NCBI GenBank assembly: GCA_025766275.1 | Contig: JAFKAC010000006.1 | Location: forward strand, 1,364,001-1,428,000 | Source of the DNA: Lactarius indigo | Lineage: Eukaryota > Basidiomycota > Agaricomycetes > Russulales > Russulaceae | Length of the DNA: 64,000 nucleotides | Reading direction: 5' to 3' | Program-made: the position numbers and the translations under genes | Shown here: one piece after another, positions 24,822-37,800 of the stretch | Position numbering within the stretch: the first letter of the stretch is position 1 | How the letters are laid out: each line of letters opens with the position of its first letter | Notes under the pieces: model-generated | Told to the model about the DNA's origin: nothing | Seen by the model: only the letters and a program-made list of their open reading frames with translations | Databases searched by the model: none

Positions 24822-25603
24822 TGGTGGTGTCCGTGACTGTCTCTGACGCGAACTTGGTTGCAAGTGGCTGCGCTCTCCAGGCGGGCCGACACAACTACAC
24901 GTGCATATTATGTTCTATTCTACACAGCATATTCATACTACGAGGAAAAACAACCAGACATCATTGTTCTACGTTCACCCTGGGGCCGAGACTCCGCCTA
25001 TAACTATGGTCTTGCTTCATTCATGCCCCGAGCCCTCGAGCCTTCGCCAAAAAAGGTGAGAAATAGGGTTACCCCGAGAAGCCCGGATTCTCCCACCAGC
25101 CGCTCTGGCGTTTTTGAATACGATCGCGTGCCTCCCAGACGGCTGCGCGAGCGCCATTCAACGCCAGGCCGAATCCGCGACCTTCGCAGGAGCGTCTGAT
25201 CGCAGGACAAGTCAGCGGTAAGCTGTCGGAGAAAGCCGAGGTTGCGCCAACGTCGAACGCGGGATTCCCCATCGTACGCGATCCCCCTGGTGATCGGGAA
25301 GGAGATGGTTCTCGGCATGGCCCGCAAAAGTGCTGCGACTTCAACTCTTAACCAGACTTGGAACGTGCGGGGACCTCTTGATGAGAGAATCTTCTTCCCG
25401 GACTGGTGGGAGTAATGCCTAGGCAAGCCAAGTGACATAGGGTGGCTCGTGCGTGAGAACTCGACTGAGTCATGGCGGAGTTTGAATGGGCGGCCTTTCC
25501 TGAGGAGACATGATCTATAAAAGCCTTCGTCACCCCCCCTCATCACTCCCGGACGTCGCCGTCGTGGTGCCCGTCATATTCAACATCGTTCGTTTGATTG
25601 AAA
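24822..25603. other. Divergent intergenic region, 0.78 kb
   Basis: This region separates the Vps3844-domain gene (-) from TFIIA (+). A 180-codon frame is open on the minus strand (25004-25546), and another minus frame reads RAAVWEARDRIQKRQSGWWE near 25090-25150. Neither has a family match that I can see or a clear splice structure. It is most simply the shared promoter region. Confidence 0.45.
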
Positions 25604-26715
25604 ATGTCTAATAAAATAGTGGTGAGCCAGTCAATGCCTTTGTGCTTGACTAGTACAAAGGATGACACTGCTTCGTCGATGAGCCTGGCATCTATCGCCG
25701 TGTCATAGACGATGTGATTCAATCGATAAAAAAGGACTTTGACGAGTACGGTGTCAGTGAGGACGTCTTGGCAGACCTTCAAAGAGTATGTCGCTTTCCG
25801 TTTCACCCACATCGGGTCCTCTATAGCGCATGTCTCATCTCCATGTATTTATCTCCAGAAATGGGAGGCCAAAGTGATAGCGTCGCACGTCGCCGAATTC
25901 GATCCACCGCCTGCACAAGCGCCTCCCCAATATCCTCCGCATCCTATGCACGTCATGCCGCAGCATTACTCACCAGCCCATCATGCATTCGTGTCTCAAC
26001 AGCCCCCAGCACCAGGCGGCCTTATAAAAAAGGAACCTCTCGACAGCCGATACATCTTGAGCAATCAATTCGTTCCGCCACAGATTCAGCCACAAATTCC
26101 TCCTCTGCGGCCTCCACCAAATTCGCTTCTGACCTTCCCGGCAGGTCCCAGTCGTCCTCCAGCGCCAACGGCCACCCCCGTAGCGGCACCGGCACCAGCC
26201 GCTCCGCCAACGAAAGCGCCGCAGCCGGCGCAGTCTCAGCCACAGCCGCAGCCTCCGCGGATCCCTCAAGTCGATGGACCGTCGTCATCCAGTTCCGACT
26301 CATCGTCGCCATCACCGCAACAGTATGCGCCGCACTCTTCGCACCCGTCCCTCCCGCAGCCTTCCCAAGGCTCGGCTGGTGGCGCCGATGACGAAGCGAT
26401 CAATAGCGACCTAGATGATTCGGACTCGGAAGGCGAGGAGGATCCAGAGGAGGGTCCGGGCGTAAGCGATATTGTTTTCTGCACTTACGACAAGGTATTG
26501 TGTTTTGGCGTCTGCATGGTGAGGAAAGCGATTGGTCCTCATTACTCCGGATGCAGGTCGCTAGAGTTAAGAACAAGTGGAAGTGCATTCTCAAGGATGG
26601 AATGATACACATCAACGGCAAAGACTACCTTTTCGCAAAGTGTACAGGGTAAGTCTCGTACCTCCTTGATCAAGAGGAAATGTCCCTGACGTTTCGACAG
26701 CGAATTTGAGTGGTA
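25604..26715 (+). CDS. TOA1: Transcription initiation factor IIA large subunit
   Basis: This is the TFIIA alpha/beta precursor subunit, which binds TBP and DNA at Pol II promoters. The start MSNKIV is followed, after an intron, by PGIYRRVIDDVIQSIKKDFD, EYGVSEDVLADLQR and KWEAKVIASHVAEFD, the N-terminal four-helix part. The middle (about residues 65-230) is a low-complexity Pro/Gln/Ser linker. An acidic stretch, DLDDSDSEGEEDPEEGPG, leads to the C-terminal beta-barrel: VSDIVFCTYDK, VARVKNKWKCILKDGMIHIN and GKDYLFAKCTGEFEW. Introns lie near 25622-25684, 25792-25858, 26496-26555 and 26650-26699. No frame break is seen. Confidence 0.95.
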
Positions 26716-27162
26716 ATGATATCCTCGTCACGCTAGCTGCTTTCTGTGCGCCTCGTTTTCTAGTTACTCGTTTGATCTTTTTGCGTCGTTTTCCTCACTC
26801 AGTGCGCGTTGCCATATACGTTGAACTATTACTCATCACATTTACCACACGAGCAAAGCAACACATATTTAGTGACTCTCTGTCGACCTTCCGTCCTGGC
26901 ACTTATGTCCTTGCTCTATGACTTTTGTCCACGGTTTAGGGAGTGGTATAGTTGCATGTAAGACTGTGAACATACAGCTCTTTTGTGCCCCCTTTTAAAT
27001 ATGGGGTTCCTAAGTAAGCTAAGCTACGACGGGCCAATGATACAGGCAGATTGAAGGTGTACATGTGAACGGCTGCAAGTATATAATTAAGGTTGGAGAT
27101 GCAGACGACCTAAGGGTGTCACAAACACAGCACGAGAAGTAAGCACGCACAAATGATGTTTC
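26716..27162. other. Intergenic region with an exon-like fragment
   Basis: This spacer lies between TFIIA and the convergent WOPR gene A. At 27050-27142, after an AG acceptor, an open stretch reads IEGVHVNGCKYIIKVGDADD and stops at TAA. It resembles the terminal TFIIA exon (DGMIHINGKDYLFAK) and could be a duplicated or alternative last exon. The rest is AT-rich with no coding signal. Confidence 0.4.
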
Positions 27163-28746
27163 CTAGACAGGCCGCGAGCCGAGGCTCTGCACGAATAGGT
27201 CATCCAAGGGATCCCGTCTGTATGGATGGAACCGCTTGAGCTTAGAAAGGGGCGCGAGATTCACGTCCAGTGGGCCATCGTGCTCTTGAATACCCTCGAG
27301 AGTGACGGCTTCAAATTTGGTTTCGCTATCGGTGGGGAGCTGTCCGGGAAGAGGTTCCGGTGAGAAGAAAGAGGGTCCGGACGGACACGGGACGCGGTGC
27401 GGGTGAGTCGCTCTCTGAGGAGGATTGTGACTGAGACGAGGTGGAAAACTGACTGGGAGCATGCGATAGCGCGGGAGAAACAGTACGATAATGATGATAT
27501 AACGACGACGGGGACGCTTGAGACGTGGAGCCATATACATAGACCTGCGAATGTGCGGACGAATTATGAAATGTTGAATCCACGTTTTGAGAGGCGACGA
27601 GCATTGGATAGGGGTATGATGATTGGCAGGTATTGTCTGAAGGTGACACTGGAACGGCCGGCCAGTTGTATCCAAGTGATCCATGCGGCTGCATTTGTGG
27701 TGTAGGTGGTATATGGAAGCCTTCAGGAGCTTGTGGAGAGGGTGTGTATGAATCTCCATAGATGCGTGCGTATGCATCGTGTTGCGCAGGCGGAGCCGGG
27801 TTCGCGGGCAACCCAGGGTAGTCAGGGGACTGTGCGTTGAATAGATCATGAGGGTATGGACTTGGTGGTGCTAACCCTTGATTCTGCTGTGATGTAGACT
27901 GTTGTGCTGCAACCTGCAGAGTGGGACGATTTTGGGTCGAAGCTTGGGTCAGCAACAGGGGCGATTTGGCCGCCCGTCTTTCCGCTAGAACTGACCTGAG
28001 TTGAGAGATCAGGTGGTGTCCCCTCTGGTGCATGGGTCGTGGTGTTAGCCCGAGAGGATCTCGTCTTTGTTCTGCGCGAGCTCTTGAAGAGACCATCGGG
28101 AACGACGAGATCTTTCAAAACAGGGATGTCATCGACAGTGCCAAGACTATCGACGGTGGCTTGAGTAAAGTATGCGGCTGTGACAGTAAGACATGGTCAA
28201 GAAGGAAGCCTGAAGAAGAGACGCACTTAGATGCCATTTGCGTTTGCTACCCTCGTTCTCGCTTAGATATACGGAATAGGTCTGCTTCACAAATGGGTCC
28301 CAATCTCGTGCGGGCTGGGTGTCACTTCGGAGTAGATTAAACCGCGATTGGGACCCGGGTACGAGCACGAGCGACAGACCTAGCTCTCTCACCGTTCTTA
28401 CTCTTCGGAGGTTCCCATTTCTCGTAATAGAATAAAAATTCCTGGGAAAGAATGGTGAGTGATGTCCTTGGCAGGTGGTGACAGCGGACTAGGAGACACG
28501 TACATCTCGTACACGAGAAGCGGACCAGTGGCGGCCCTCGGTGAAACGTTCGATGCCGATGCCAGTGATGGCATGAGGGCCTCTGTCTTCCCATGCATAA
28601 CAATAACCGGAGGACAGGGCCTCGCGCTCTTTGGCATCGAGACGTCGAGTGATCATTGGCAATAGGCCAAGATAGACTGCGTAGAATATCTTGTGCACGT
28701 CGGCGGTGCTTCTGATGCGAACATTTGTACAAGAGGGAACCTGCAT
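27163..28746 (-). CDS. Gti1/Pac2 (WOPR) family regulator, copy A
   Basis: WOPR proteins (Wor1, Ryp1, Pac2, Gti1, Ros1) are fungal DNA-binding master regulators of morphology and development. The start MQVPSCTNVRIRST leads to IFYAVYLGLLPMITRRLD, SSGYCYAWEDRGP and GIERFTEGRHWSASRVRD. The next exon is EFLFYYEKWEPPKSKNGER, then PFVKQTYSVYLSE and KRKWHLSA, the second half of the WOPR fold. The long C-terminal region is Pro/Ser/Tyr-rich (YPGLPANPAPPAQHDAYARI) and ends DPLDDLFVQSLGSRPV. Frame changes near 27960-28010 and 27330-27400 interrupt the tail. Copies B and C lie at 32.6 and 42.4 kb. Confidence 0.88.
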
Positions 28747-31700
28747 CGGTGGAGAGTGTATCGTGGCGGGACGAGGGAAAGGAAAGGAACACGCTCACCG
28801 ACGAGGGAATATAAATAAAGCCAGTTGTGCACAATTTGAATCGAATCCGTGAAAGTGGTTCAAGCCCCGCCAGTGCGCTATCCGTTATGGGTCCTGCGGA
28901 GCCACTTCACCGGCGTTTACCTCCCTCTCCCTCCTCGACCGCTCTCTCGCTCTCTCCCGCTACTTTCGCTTTCTCTCCAGCCCGCGACCAGTCATACTCA
29001 TTCCCGCCAACTCTTCCTCCGCGGTACTCTGTTCCCAAGATACGATTTGTGTACGACATCCCACCTATCAACTTGTCAAACCGTCCCCTGGCACATGGGT
29101 CATCGGCTTCGAGAGCCGAGACCAGGTCAGATGTTATGAGACCCATCTACTTCCGAGCCTCGGCGCACTCATATGACGCCCCACCATCACCCCACGGACC
29201 TTCTTCCAGAGTTTTCCACCCCAGTTGTTCACGAGACCCGGCCGTTACATCGGTTCCCCAATGCTTATGTCACTTCATTCTATTCGAAATCTCCCACAGG
29301 CTTTCCCCTTTAATTCGACCCGGGTACATGGCCCGAGTCTAAACTTTCTTCGTTATTCCAGTCCAGGCCTCTCTACTCCACAGCGCCCGCTCTCTTTCTC
29401 TCTCTCGTCTGTTTCCCCGCAGTCATTCCGGCGCACCCACCTCGTGCTTTGCCCACTTGTCTTGTTCTATTCTTCAGCCCAACGTCTCATCTAGCCATCG
29501 CATAGGGGTCATGGACATACTTGTGATACTTTCGTCGTTTCTCTCTCTCTGCACCTTGCTTGTTCCTAATCGGGCCCCTTGCACGGCACTTTCCAAGTCC
29601 AGCCCAACGATGATACTTGATCTCCCTCCGACGGACCTTCTTGGGGCCCCCTGTCTGGTTTCTGCCACGGCCATCGCATCGCTCAATCCCGTGTTTCTCC
29701 GGATTATTCCCTCACCAACCGATCCCCGGAGTACTTCCTTCACAACCGAAGGCAGTACTCCACCCGACCAACTCTCGGTGGTGTTAAATCTCCTTTCATA
29801 TGTGAAACTGAGCGACTTTTCACCCAGTGGCAAAAGATGGGCATTGTCCCAGAATCTTCGTCCTGATCTTGATCTCGATCCTGATCCTGCGAATGCAAGG
29901 GAAGCGCGAGGCGAGTGTGCCGTTGCTCAGCAAAAAAGAGGTCCCGGCTTAGCCCCGCTTCTCTCGACGATTGGGGGGTTTCATGTATTTCGGGTCCGCT
30001 ATTGCAACAAACACCAAACTCTACAACATCCACAAAATGGGTCCTCCTCCCTGTCTTCTTCCACATCTTCGCACTGTTCCGTACGATCGAGGCGGCATGC
30101 TCGTGTTTGGGAGGCCGTTGGCAACCGGGATCGTCGTTCCAGAGTCACCCACCACCGTCCTTCCTCCCCTCCCACCCACCTTAGCTCCGAAAGGATACAG
30201 TGCGCTATCGACCTACGGGACCCATCCTAATGCAAACTGATAAGGATCTTTGGACGTCGCCGATCCGCCCTTTGCCAGCTCCGCGGCTGATATTGTTGTC
30301 CGGTGCTGGTTCCCGCAAGGCTCCGGAAGAGGCTATATACTCTCACGGTGGCGCTCTGTGTGCCAAGGACGTGCCGTATTAAATTGTCGTGATTTCGTGT
30401 GATGCACGATGAGTGTACGGGTAGGCGAGCGACCCCCTCGATCTTAATACAGCACAACAGTCCCTTTTTCACACGATGATTTGATGGGATTTGTTAACAA
30501 AGTTCCGTCAATACCCCTGGAAGCTCAATCACTTGCTTCGTACTTGGAAGCCGTGGTTGAGTTCCTCGGCCCTACCCGTTGCTAATGGGCGGACGTGTGC
30601 CACCGAAAAAAATTACGTGAACGTGGACGTGAAGGGTCACTATACAGTATATGGAATCGCACTACAGCATGTGGGCTACGGTGCTTGTATTGTGCATTAT
30701 GTCTCTTTCCGTAGACGTCCGGTCTTCGTCTACATAATGGATTCGAAAACAGAAATAGAAATAATAATATTTTTACATCGATGAGCACCTTGCCAATTTT
30801 GTTTTTTTTGGAGAATGGAGTGAGTGGACGAAGACAACTGGTTGTTTGAGGTATAATTAGCCTTACTGTATGCACTGTATGTTTTATCTGTCCTATCACA
30901 GTTCTATCCTCTATTTTTATTTTTTATGTACAAAAAAGAATATGGTAAGTCTCCCCACGGGAGTTCCCGAATCTGTTAGCCAAAAAAAAATGTTTCGTCG
31001 AGGACCGAGGTGCCCAAGGAGGTGCCCATCGTTCTGAAAACGGCTGGTTAATTTGTTTTGGTTGTAATCGCAAGCGATCACTCTGTACCGCATGATCCAG
31101 TAGGCCTAGCCCCAGCCCAGCCCAGCCCCAATTATGTTGTCTATTCTATTTTGGCGGGTCGCTAGGCATCACAACGAGAGTCACTTTTGCAAAGTGGCTG
31201 TATCTTACGGGACGCCCCAAAGAATGATATCAAATTATCAACTGTGTTGTGTCCCCTTGGGAGCTCCGTCAGAGAAGCGCATTGCGGTGCGTGCTTCGGT
31301 GTTGCTGATGATGTGGTTGCGAGCCCTGACAATGAGCGGACTGGGTTGGCCCCAAACCTTAAGGGAAATCGGCGGTCAAGGAGGTGGCCGCCCGCTGCTA
31401 AGCCAGGTCCCAGAACTGTGTTGTACCTTGACAGTGACTCCAATAACACAAACCCCCTGCATTTCATTTCCTGTAATAGAAAAAAAGGGGGGCTGGTGGA
31501 GTACTCACGGAAGCAGAAAGCCTCTCTATTTGCTCCTTGGGGCATTAGACGCCGTACACAGTTAGTTGGGCAGGTACGGGGCCTAGGAACGTAAGAGCCA
31601 CCAAGTTCATCATACAGTGTCAATGGTCAGTCCTGCCACATGCCACACGAGATAGACAGGTAGGCAGACGGACAGACCGTCGTTAAGGGGAAGAGGGTCT

Positions 31701-32625
31701 GGTCCATTACTGCTCCCGTTGTTTTTCCTTTCGGCGTAACTACACGCACGCACGTCTCACTAGTCTGCACCGAGATACAGTACAACGAATTTTAAGATCC
31801 GAGCGAAGCGGGCAGACGGGAGGGGCAGACATCTTCTCTCCTTCTCCCTCTCTCGGGGAGATCGATTTGTCTCCTGTTACGAACGAGTCGTTTTACGGTA
31901 CTAATAATAACATAAAAACATAAAACAATAACATCATCGATTATTACTAACGGCTCCACGGTTGGTGTTGTGTGCCGTGTATCAAAATGATGATGTGCCA
32001 CGATTTTGCTTCCCAGACGCGCGGCTAACCTTTTTTTTGCCGTTTGAGTGGGTACGTACGTGAGTGACCGACGCGGGGCAAGCCTCCGATGATGGCCACA
32101 CCGTAGCCATCAACGTCGCTGCAAACGAGTCATCAAGACTGTATTTGGGAGAAAGGATACAAAAAGAGAAAGGATAATGCATCACGTCACGGCGTTGTAG
32201 CATGTGGGTATCTTCGGCCGGAAGATTTGATCATCATAAATTAGCGTGAGACTTACCACCCGAATTACGAGCTAGAAGGACACACCGTTGTGCTTCTACC
32301 GCATTGTAGTCTGGCAGTATTTGCAACGGTCTAGGCAAACAGTGTTTCATTATACATACTCGCTACAAGGCTACGCCCAATGTCAAAAAAAAAAAGAAAA
32401 AAGAATAGGGGAAGCACGTAAAGCGAAAGTGGTGGGCTTCGTGGGCGTGTGAGAAAAGACGTCTCGGCAGAGACATCTTCGTATGTTCGTATGTATGGAA
32501 GAACAGCGAGAACACATAGCAAATATCGAGAGAGTTGAAGCAGGCTTGAGCTAGGCAGACAGTACAGGTGTCCAGAAAGGTTGTGGTGCAGAGAAGAGAA
32601 GAAAAGGTTAGTAGCAAGTTAATGA
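28747..32625. other. Long gene-poor region between WOPR copies A and B
   Basis: This stretch of 3.9 kb contains several open frames but none with recognisable motifs. The two longest on the plus strand (28827-29342 and 29457-30230) lie in a CT-rich, repetitive segment rich in Ser/Pro/Leu codons and look like composition artefacts. A CCCAG repeat occurs at about 31111-31132, and a GATCCT/GATCTC repeat at 29858-29888. A long promoter and 5' leader for copy A, which is transcribed away from this region, is a reasonable reading. I cannot exclude an unrecognised gene or non-coding RNA. Confidence 0.45.
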
Positions 32626-33668
32626 TCACGAGACGGTGAAGGAGCGCAAGGCACGGTCATCGATGGGATGCCTCTTGGGTATGTGTGTTGTTTCGAGAAA
32701 CGCTAGTGGTGCGAGAACCTTTGCGCCGTCGGGGTTGCTAGAGAAGCGGCTATGTCCAAGTTTTCCGTGTGCAAATTCGTGCACTGCTTTCGGCCACGCC
32801 GGTGGATCCAAAGGCGAAGGCGGTTGTACAGCAGAGGTCGGGTAGGGTGCATACTTTGGGGAACGTGGATGATGGGAAGTGAACGAACCAACATTCTCCG
32901 ATGTGTCCTTTGGGCGTCCTTTGACACACCGCGCGCTACGGAATTTCCCAGGGGGGACTTGAAGTCCAGTGAGCTCTGAAAAGTCATCTATGGTGTAGAG
33001 ATTGTCGATAGTCTCTTGAGTGAAATAAGCAACTATGAAAAGGGTGTTATGCATGGTCGGAGTTGGCGGTAAAAATTGAAACGCACTAAGATGCCATTTT
33101 CTCCTTCCCCGGCCAGCAAGATTTACATATACGGAGTAGGTTTGTTTAATAAGACGCTCTCTCGGGCGTCCATAATATGAACCAGGAGGAAGATGCAGAC
33201 TGAAACCGAATCCTGTTAGAATCTACGATTCAAAGGGAAGGGGGAACGCTCACGGCTGCCCAATCACGTCTAACTCCATGTCGAGCTCTCTCTCGCTATA
33301 GAACAAAAACTCGTCTCTAAGGAAAACGGCTCGTTAGCGCCGAGCCAATGGTTGTGAGAGTCTCGTAAGCACCTAACACGGGATGGTCCCCAGCGTATAC
33401 CGTCCGTCCATCGCTCAATGCCGAGCTGTGTGATAGAGGGGTTATTAGAACACATCGGGGACGAAGTTAAAAGGCTTACTCCGGTAGCTTCAGCGTCGGG
33501 GCCCCTCTCCTCCCATACATAAACTGAACCAGAGCGAATACATCGCCTTTCTTCACTGTCTAATCGGCGGGATACTATGGGTAGAATACCCTTTGATACG
33601 GCGTAAAAGATGACGAGGGCGTCCGAAACTGATCGAACGCGGATCTCTGTGCAAGTCGGACGTTGCAT
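32626..33668 (-). CDS. Gti1/Pac2 (WOPR) family regulator, copy B
   Basis: This is a second WOPR-domain regulator. The start MQRPTCTEIRVRSVSDALVI leads to FYAVSKGILPIVSRRLDSEE and SGSVYVWEERGPDAEATG, then after a short intron LGIERWTDGIRWGPSRVRD. Next come DEFLFYSERELDMELDVIGQ and the second half, LIKQTYSVYVNLAGEGEKWH. AYFTQETIDNLYTIDDFSEL and LQVPPGKF form the conserved end of the domain. The tail is short and ends PIDDRALRSFTVS. Introns lie near 33423-33477, 33300-33355, 33190-33253 and 33037-33090. No frame break is evident. At about 230-240 residues it is much shorter than copy A because the proline-rich tail is reduced. Confidence 0.92.
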
Positions 33669-34837
33669 AAGAGAAGGGTATCGGTTAGGAGAAGTATTAC
33701 AGTGGGGATGATGGGAATAGGAAGAGGGAAGGAGCGGAGGTGTGCGATGCGGGGGGAAGAGGTAATAGTAAACCGCAGAGGAAGGTTTAAGTACATATTT
33801 CATATTTCAAAGGCGTTTACGGTAAGCGGGAAATAGCGCGCACAGAGCGAGCGTGATTGGAGGCGTGACGTACCGGATAAGAGCGTGTTCCATGAATGTT
33901 GAATTGGCAGCCCAGACAGGAGAAATGAGCAGTTACCATTGCCGGAATAAAATCTAGAAATCGCTAATGCCATCATCATCATTTGGTCACAATTCGAGGG
34001 TAAGAGGTGTTGCGAATCAAACTCTATACCTTTAATCACCTTCCGTCATACGGCTATCCGACTACCCAATCTTGGTCACCAATCCACCCACTTTGATCAC
34101 GGAGAACGCGGGTTACCACCCCCAGCTGTAGCAAAATTCAGGGCATATCGGGTGGCCCATCCGAATATCAATCGTGCCATCTTCCTCTGATAATGATCGT
34201 GGGAGTTGCTTTCAATCCCTTCGCTTTTACACTTCGAACATAATGCGCGGCCTTTCACCACCCCTCGGCGCAGCACCATATGATCCATTACGTCAACATG
34301 TATGGTCGGTGTGAACTCGAACAACGACTCATCGGGCTAAGTTGGTCTGCTTGGTCATAAATCTGCCCCCTTCGAGTCGTATTTTGTTTTCCATAAGCGT
34401 CACCCCACAGTCCATACCATTGTGAGAGTGCATGCAAGGGTGTTATACTTCCACCGTCAGTGTGAGAAATGAGGCATGAACGAGGGGTATCATGATCGAC
34501 GATCTGTTGACTCGCACAACAACACGATGCCTAGGAGTCGTTCACGATTGACCGGCTGAGGAGAATGAAGATTTGAAATTCTATCTATGCAAACGACTCA
34601 GTGCGGCTAGAAAACAATTCTCTTCGATCCATGTTCTGATGCCGAGGGGCTCGAGAAAGGTCTCATGTGCCTGAGGCAAGGAGGTTCTATATGAACGGTG
34701 GCGAAGATAGACGGAGGATCACGTGGTTAACTGCTGTATAAGACTTTTTTTTTACGAAAATATTTTGAGACCGCTAAGGGGTTAGTTTTGATCACGCAAA
34801 CTGATCCTTAAGAGTCACACACAGCGCATATATCTTA
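33669..34837. other. Divergent intergenic region, 1.2 kb
   Basis: This is the upstream space shared by WOPR copy B (-) and cysteinyl-tRNA synthetase (+). It has only short frames, without family motifs. A T run at 34746-34753 is the only notable tract. Confidence 0.5.
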
Positions 34838-37800
34838 ATGCTCGCTGGGAGAGCGGGCTCTCCCATCATCTTCCAACTAGGACATATTCATCACTCTGTT
34901 CGTCTATTCGGTTCCTCCTCAAGAATCATGACCCACGAGCAAATCAGCTGGAAGCCTCCATCACGTCAAGCAGCAGAGCCTGTGCTGAAGGTGTATAACA
35001 CGTTCACCAGAACCAAGGTTTGTGCATTCAAATTTAGAACGTGTGATAATGCCCACTGTCTTCGTGTCCAGAACGAATTCATTCCGAACGAAGGAAGACA
35101 CATCAAATGGTATAACTGCGGACCGACCGTATACGATGCTGCTCATATGGGCCATGCGAGGTAGGTCCTGTGTTGCTTGAAAACACGGGACAGCGTGCTT
35201 CATTATTTGGTGCCCAGGAACTATGTCACACAAGATATTCTTCGCAGGATCATGTCGGACTACTTCGGTTATGATGTCCACTTCGTAATGAACATCACTG
35301 ATATAGACGATAAGGTTAGTATTCCTTCTGAAACCCATTCTAATCAAATCAATATCCGACGTAGATCATACTGAGGGCAAGGCAAACACACCTCGTCAAC
35401 AAGTTCCGGTCAGAGTCTACCTCTCTAACTCAAGAGTTGTTAGATACGGTCCAGTCATCCTGGGAGTCATATGTGCGCTCAAAAGTAAGCAAGGGCCTAC
35501 CTGCCGATGAGGTACCTCCCTTTGGGTTAGAACGCCAGGATTGGAGCAAACTGTCCATCAGGATCACAGACAAGGCATGGAAGGATGAGGCTCTAAAGAG
35601 AGACGAGAAATTCGAGATGCACTTTACCGCTGCTGTGTGTTTCCATCATTTATCAATCGGTGGCACCGGCTAATCCTGCCGTCCTAGTCCCGTGCTTATG
35701 CTGCCATTCTAACGGCGAGTGATTCCCTGAAATCTGGGCAGACGAATGCAGAGCATGCGCAACGACTCATTGATGACTCTGCTGACGTTTTGGCACTTTC
35801 CCTGGACAAGAAGGTGCTTTATGTCCTCTACTCCCACCCGTGCTCTAATGATGGTTAGAACGGCGCGTCAGTGACAGACCCATCTCTATCACGCTCGTTG
35901 GCCCGCTTCTGGGAATCAAAATTCTTTGAGGACATGACTCGCCTCCGTGTCAAAGAGCCCGACACACTTACTCGCGTCACTGAATATGTACCCGAGATTG
36001 TGGCGTTCGTTGAGCGCATCGTCCAGAACGGGTATGCTTACGAGGTGGAGGGCAGTATCTATTTCGATACAAATAAATTCGATTCGAGTGAGTCCCATAC
36101 GTACGCCAAACTGGAACCATGGAGTAAAGGGAACAAGGAATTATTGGAAGAAGGTGAAGGTAATACAAACACCCTCCCCCTTAACCCCTCCGTAGCCCTT
36201 CCCCTGATAGGCCCTCTTTCAGGAGCCCTTGCGAACACCACTGGCCGTAGATCCGCGGCGGATTTCGCGCTCTGGAAAGCATCCAAACCGGGAGAGCCAT
36301 CCTGGCCTTCTCCTTGGGGGAAGGGACGCCCTGGGTGGCACATTGAGTGCTCCGTGATGGCGTCTGCCATCCTCGGCGGCAGCATCGACATCCATTCAGG
36401 AGGAATCGACCTGGCTTTCCCACATCATGACAACGAGATAGCACAGTCGGAGGTAATCCGGTCGGATCCGATCACACGGGCTCGTGTTCAATTTTCGTAT
36501 GTAGGCTTATCACCAGTGCGACGCCTGGATCAACTATTTTCTCACACCGGGCATTTACATATCGAGGGTTTGAAGATGAGCAAATCACTCAAGAATTTCA
36601 TCACCATTGATGTGGGTGTCCTATTGGTTCTACACGCATCCAGTTAACGTGACTCCGTGTAGGAAATTCTGCAAAGGCACACGGCACGCCAACTGCGCCT
36701 AGCCTTCCTAACCCAGTTGTGGAATTCTAAGATGGACTTCTCGGAGTCGCTTATGACCGGCGAAGTGAAGAATATTGAGACAACTATGAACGTATGAGCT
36801 GAGCTCGGCAACGCATCCAGCGTGCTAATACCCCGAAAGAATTTCTTCACAGTGGTCAAAGCACTAATTAGCCAGGCCCGTACTAGAGCAATCGATTCCG
36901 GATGGGGACCACCGGTATCACGGTCCCGAGCGTACCTTGACAGATGCGTGCGTAACATCACTATTATCTTATTTTCGTCCTTATCTGACCTCTTGCAAAA
37001 AGATTGTATCAGGCCCAGGATAAGTTCAGAGAAGCACTGTGCGATTCTTTTGATACGCCAACCGCGGTTAACGTGTTGCGGGATCTGGTATCTCGTACCA
37101 ATGTGTACGTCAATTCGCGTGCAAATGAGTTGGACGTCAGGCGTTGTCGAGCGTGTCGCACGATGGGTCGGAAACATGTTCCGGATGTTCGGGCTGGGAG
37201 AAGGCGACCCTTCAGAGCTCGGTTGGGGGCAGGCATCCCAGGATGGCATCCCCCTCGTTGAACGTGAGCCGTGCACGCCTTCACAATCATTTATTCCGTC
37301 AACTAACAAACTCCGATACCAATGGACACAGCGTGAAGAAGTTGTCATGCCGTATCTACGAGTCTTGTCTTCTTTCAGGGATGGTGTCCGGCAGCTGGCT
37401 ATCTCGAAAGGGGACGGCGCAGCGAAGGAAGTTCTTGCATTGTGTGACAAACTACGTGATTCCGATCTAGTTCCATTGGGTGTTGCTCTGGATGACCAAG
37501 AAGGTAGATCGTGCCTCGACTCGGATCAGGTTAAAAACTAATTAGGCCCTTTTTCTTAGATGGTAAAGCGCTGGTAAAGTTGGTCGATCCCGCCGAATTA
37601 ATCAGGGCGCGCGAAGAAAAGCGAGCACAGATGGAAGCAAAGGACAGCGAAGAAAGCCGCGGCGCAGGAATTAGAGCGGCAAAAGAAACAACAGAAGCTG
37701 GAGAGAGGAAGTGTCCCACACGAGCAACTATTCAAGCCCCCCAATGTCCCCGAGGGTGTTTATGGCAGTTGGGATGACCAAGGAGTGCCGTTAACGGACG

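Noticed and set aside
25004..25546. A 180-codon minus-strand frame upstream of TFIIA
   Set aside because: No motif, start context or splice structure supports it. It was kept only as a note in the intergenic entry.
29457..30230. A 257-codon plus-strand frame
   Set aside because: It lies in a CT-rich repetitive region with no family motif, and several alternative frames of similar length are also open there.
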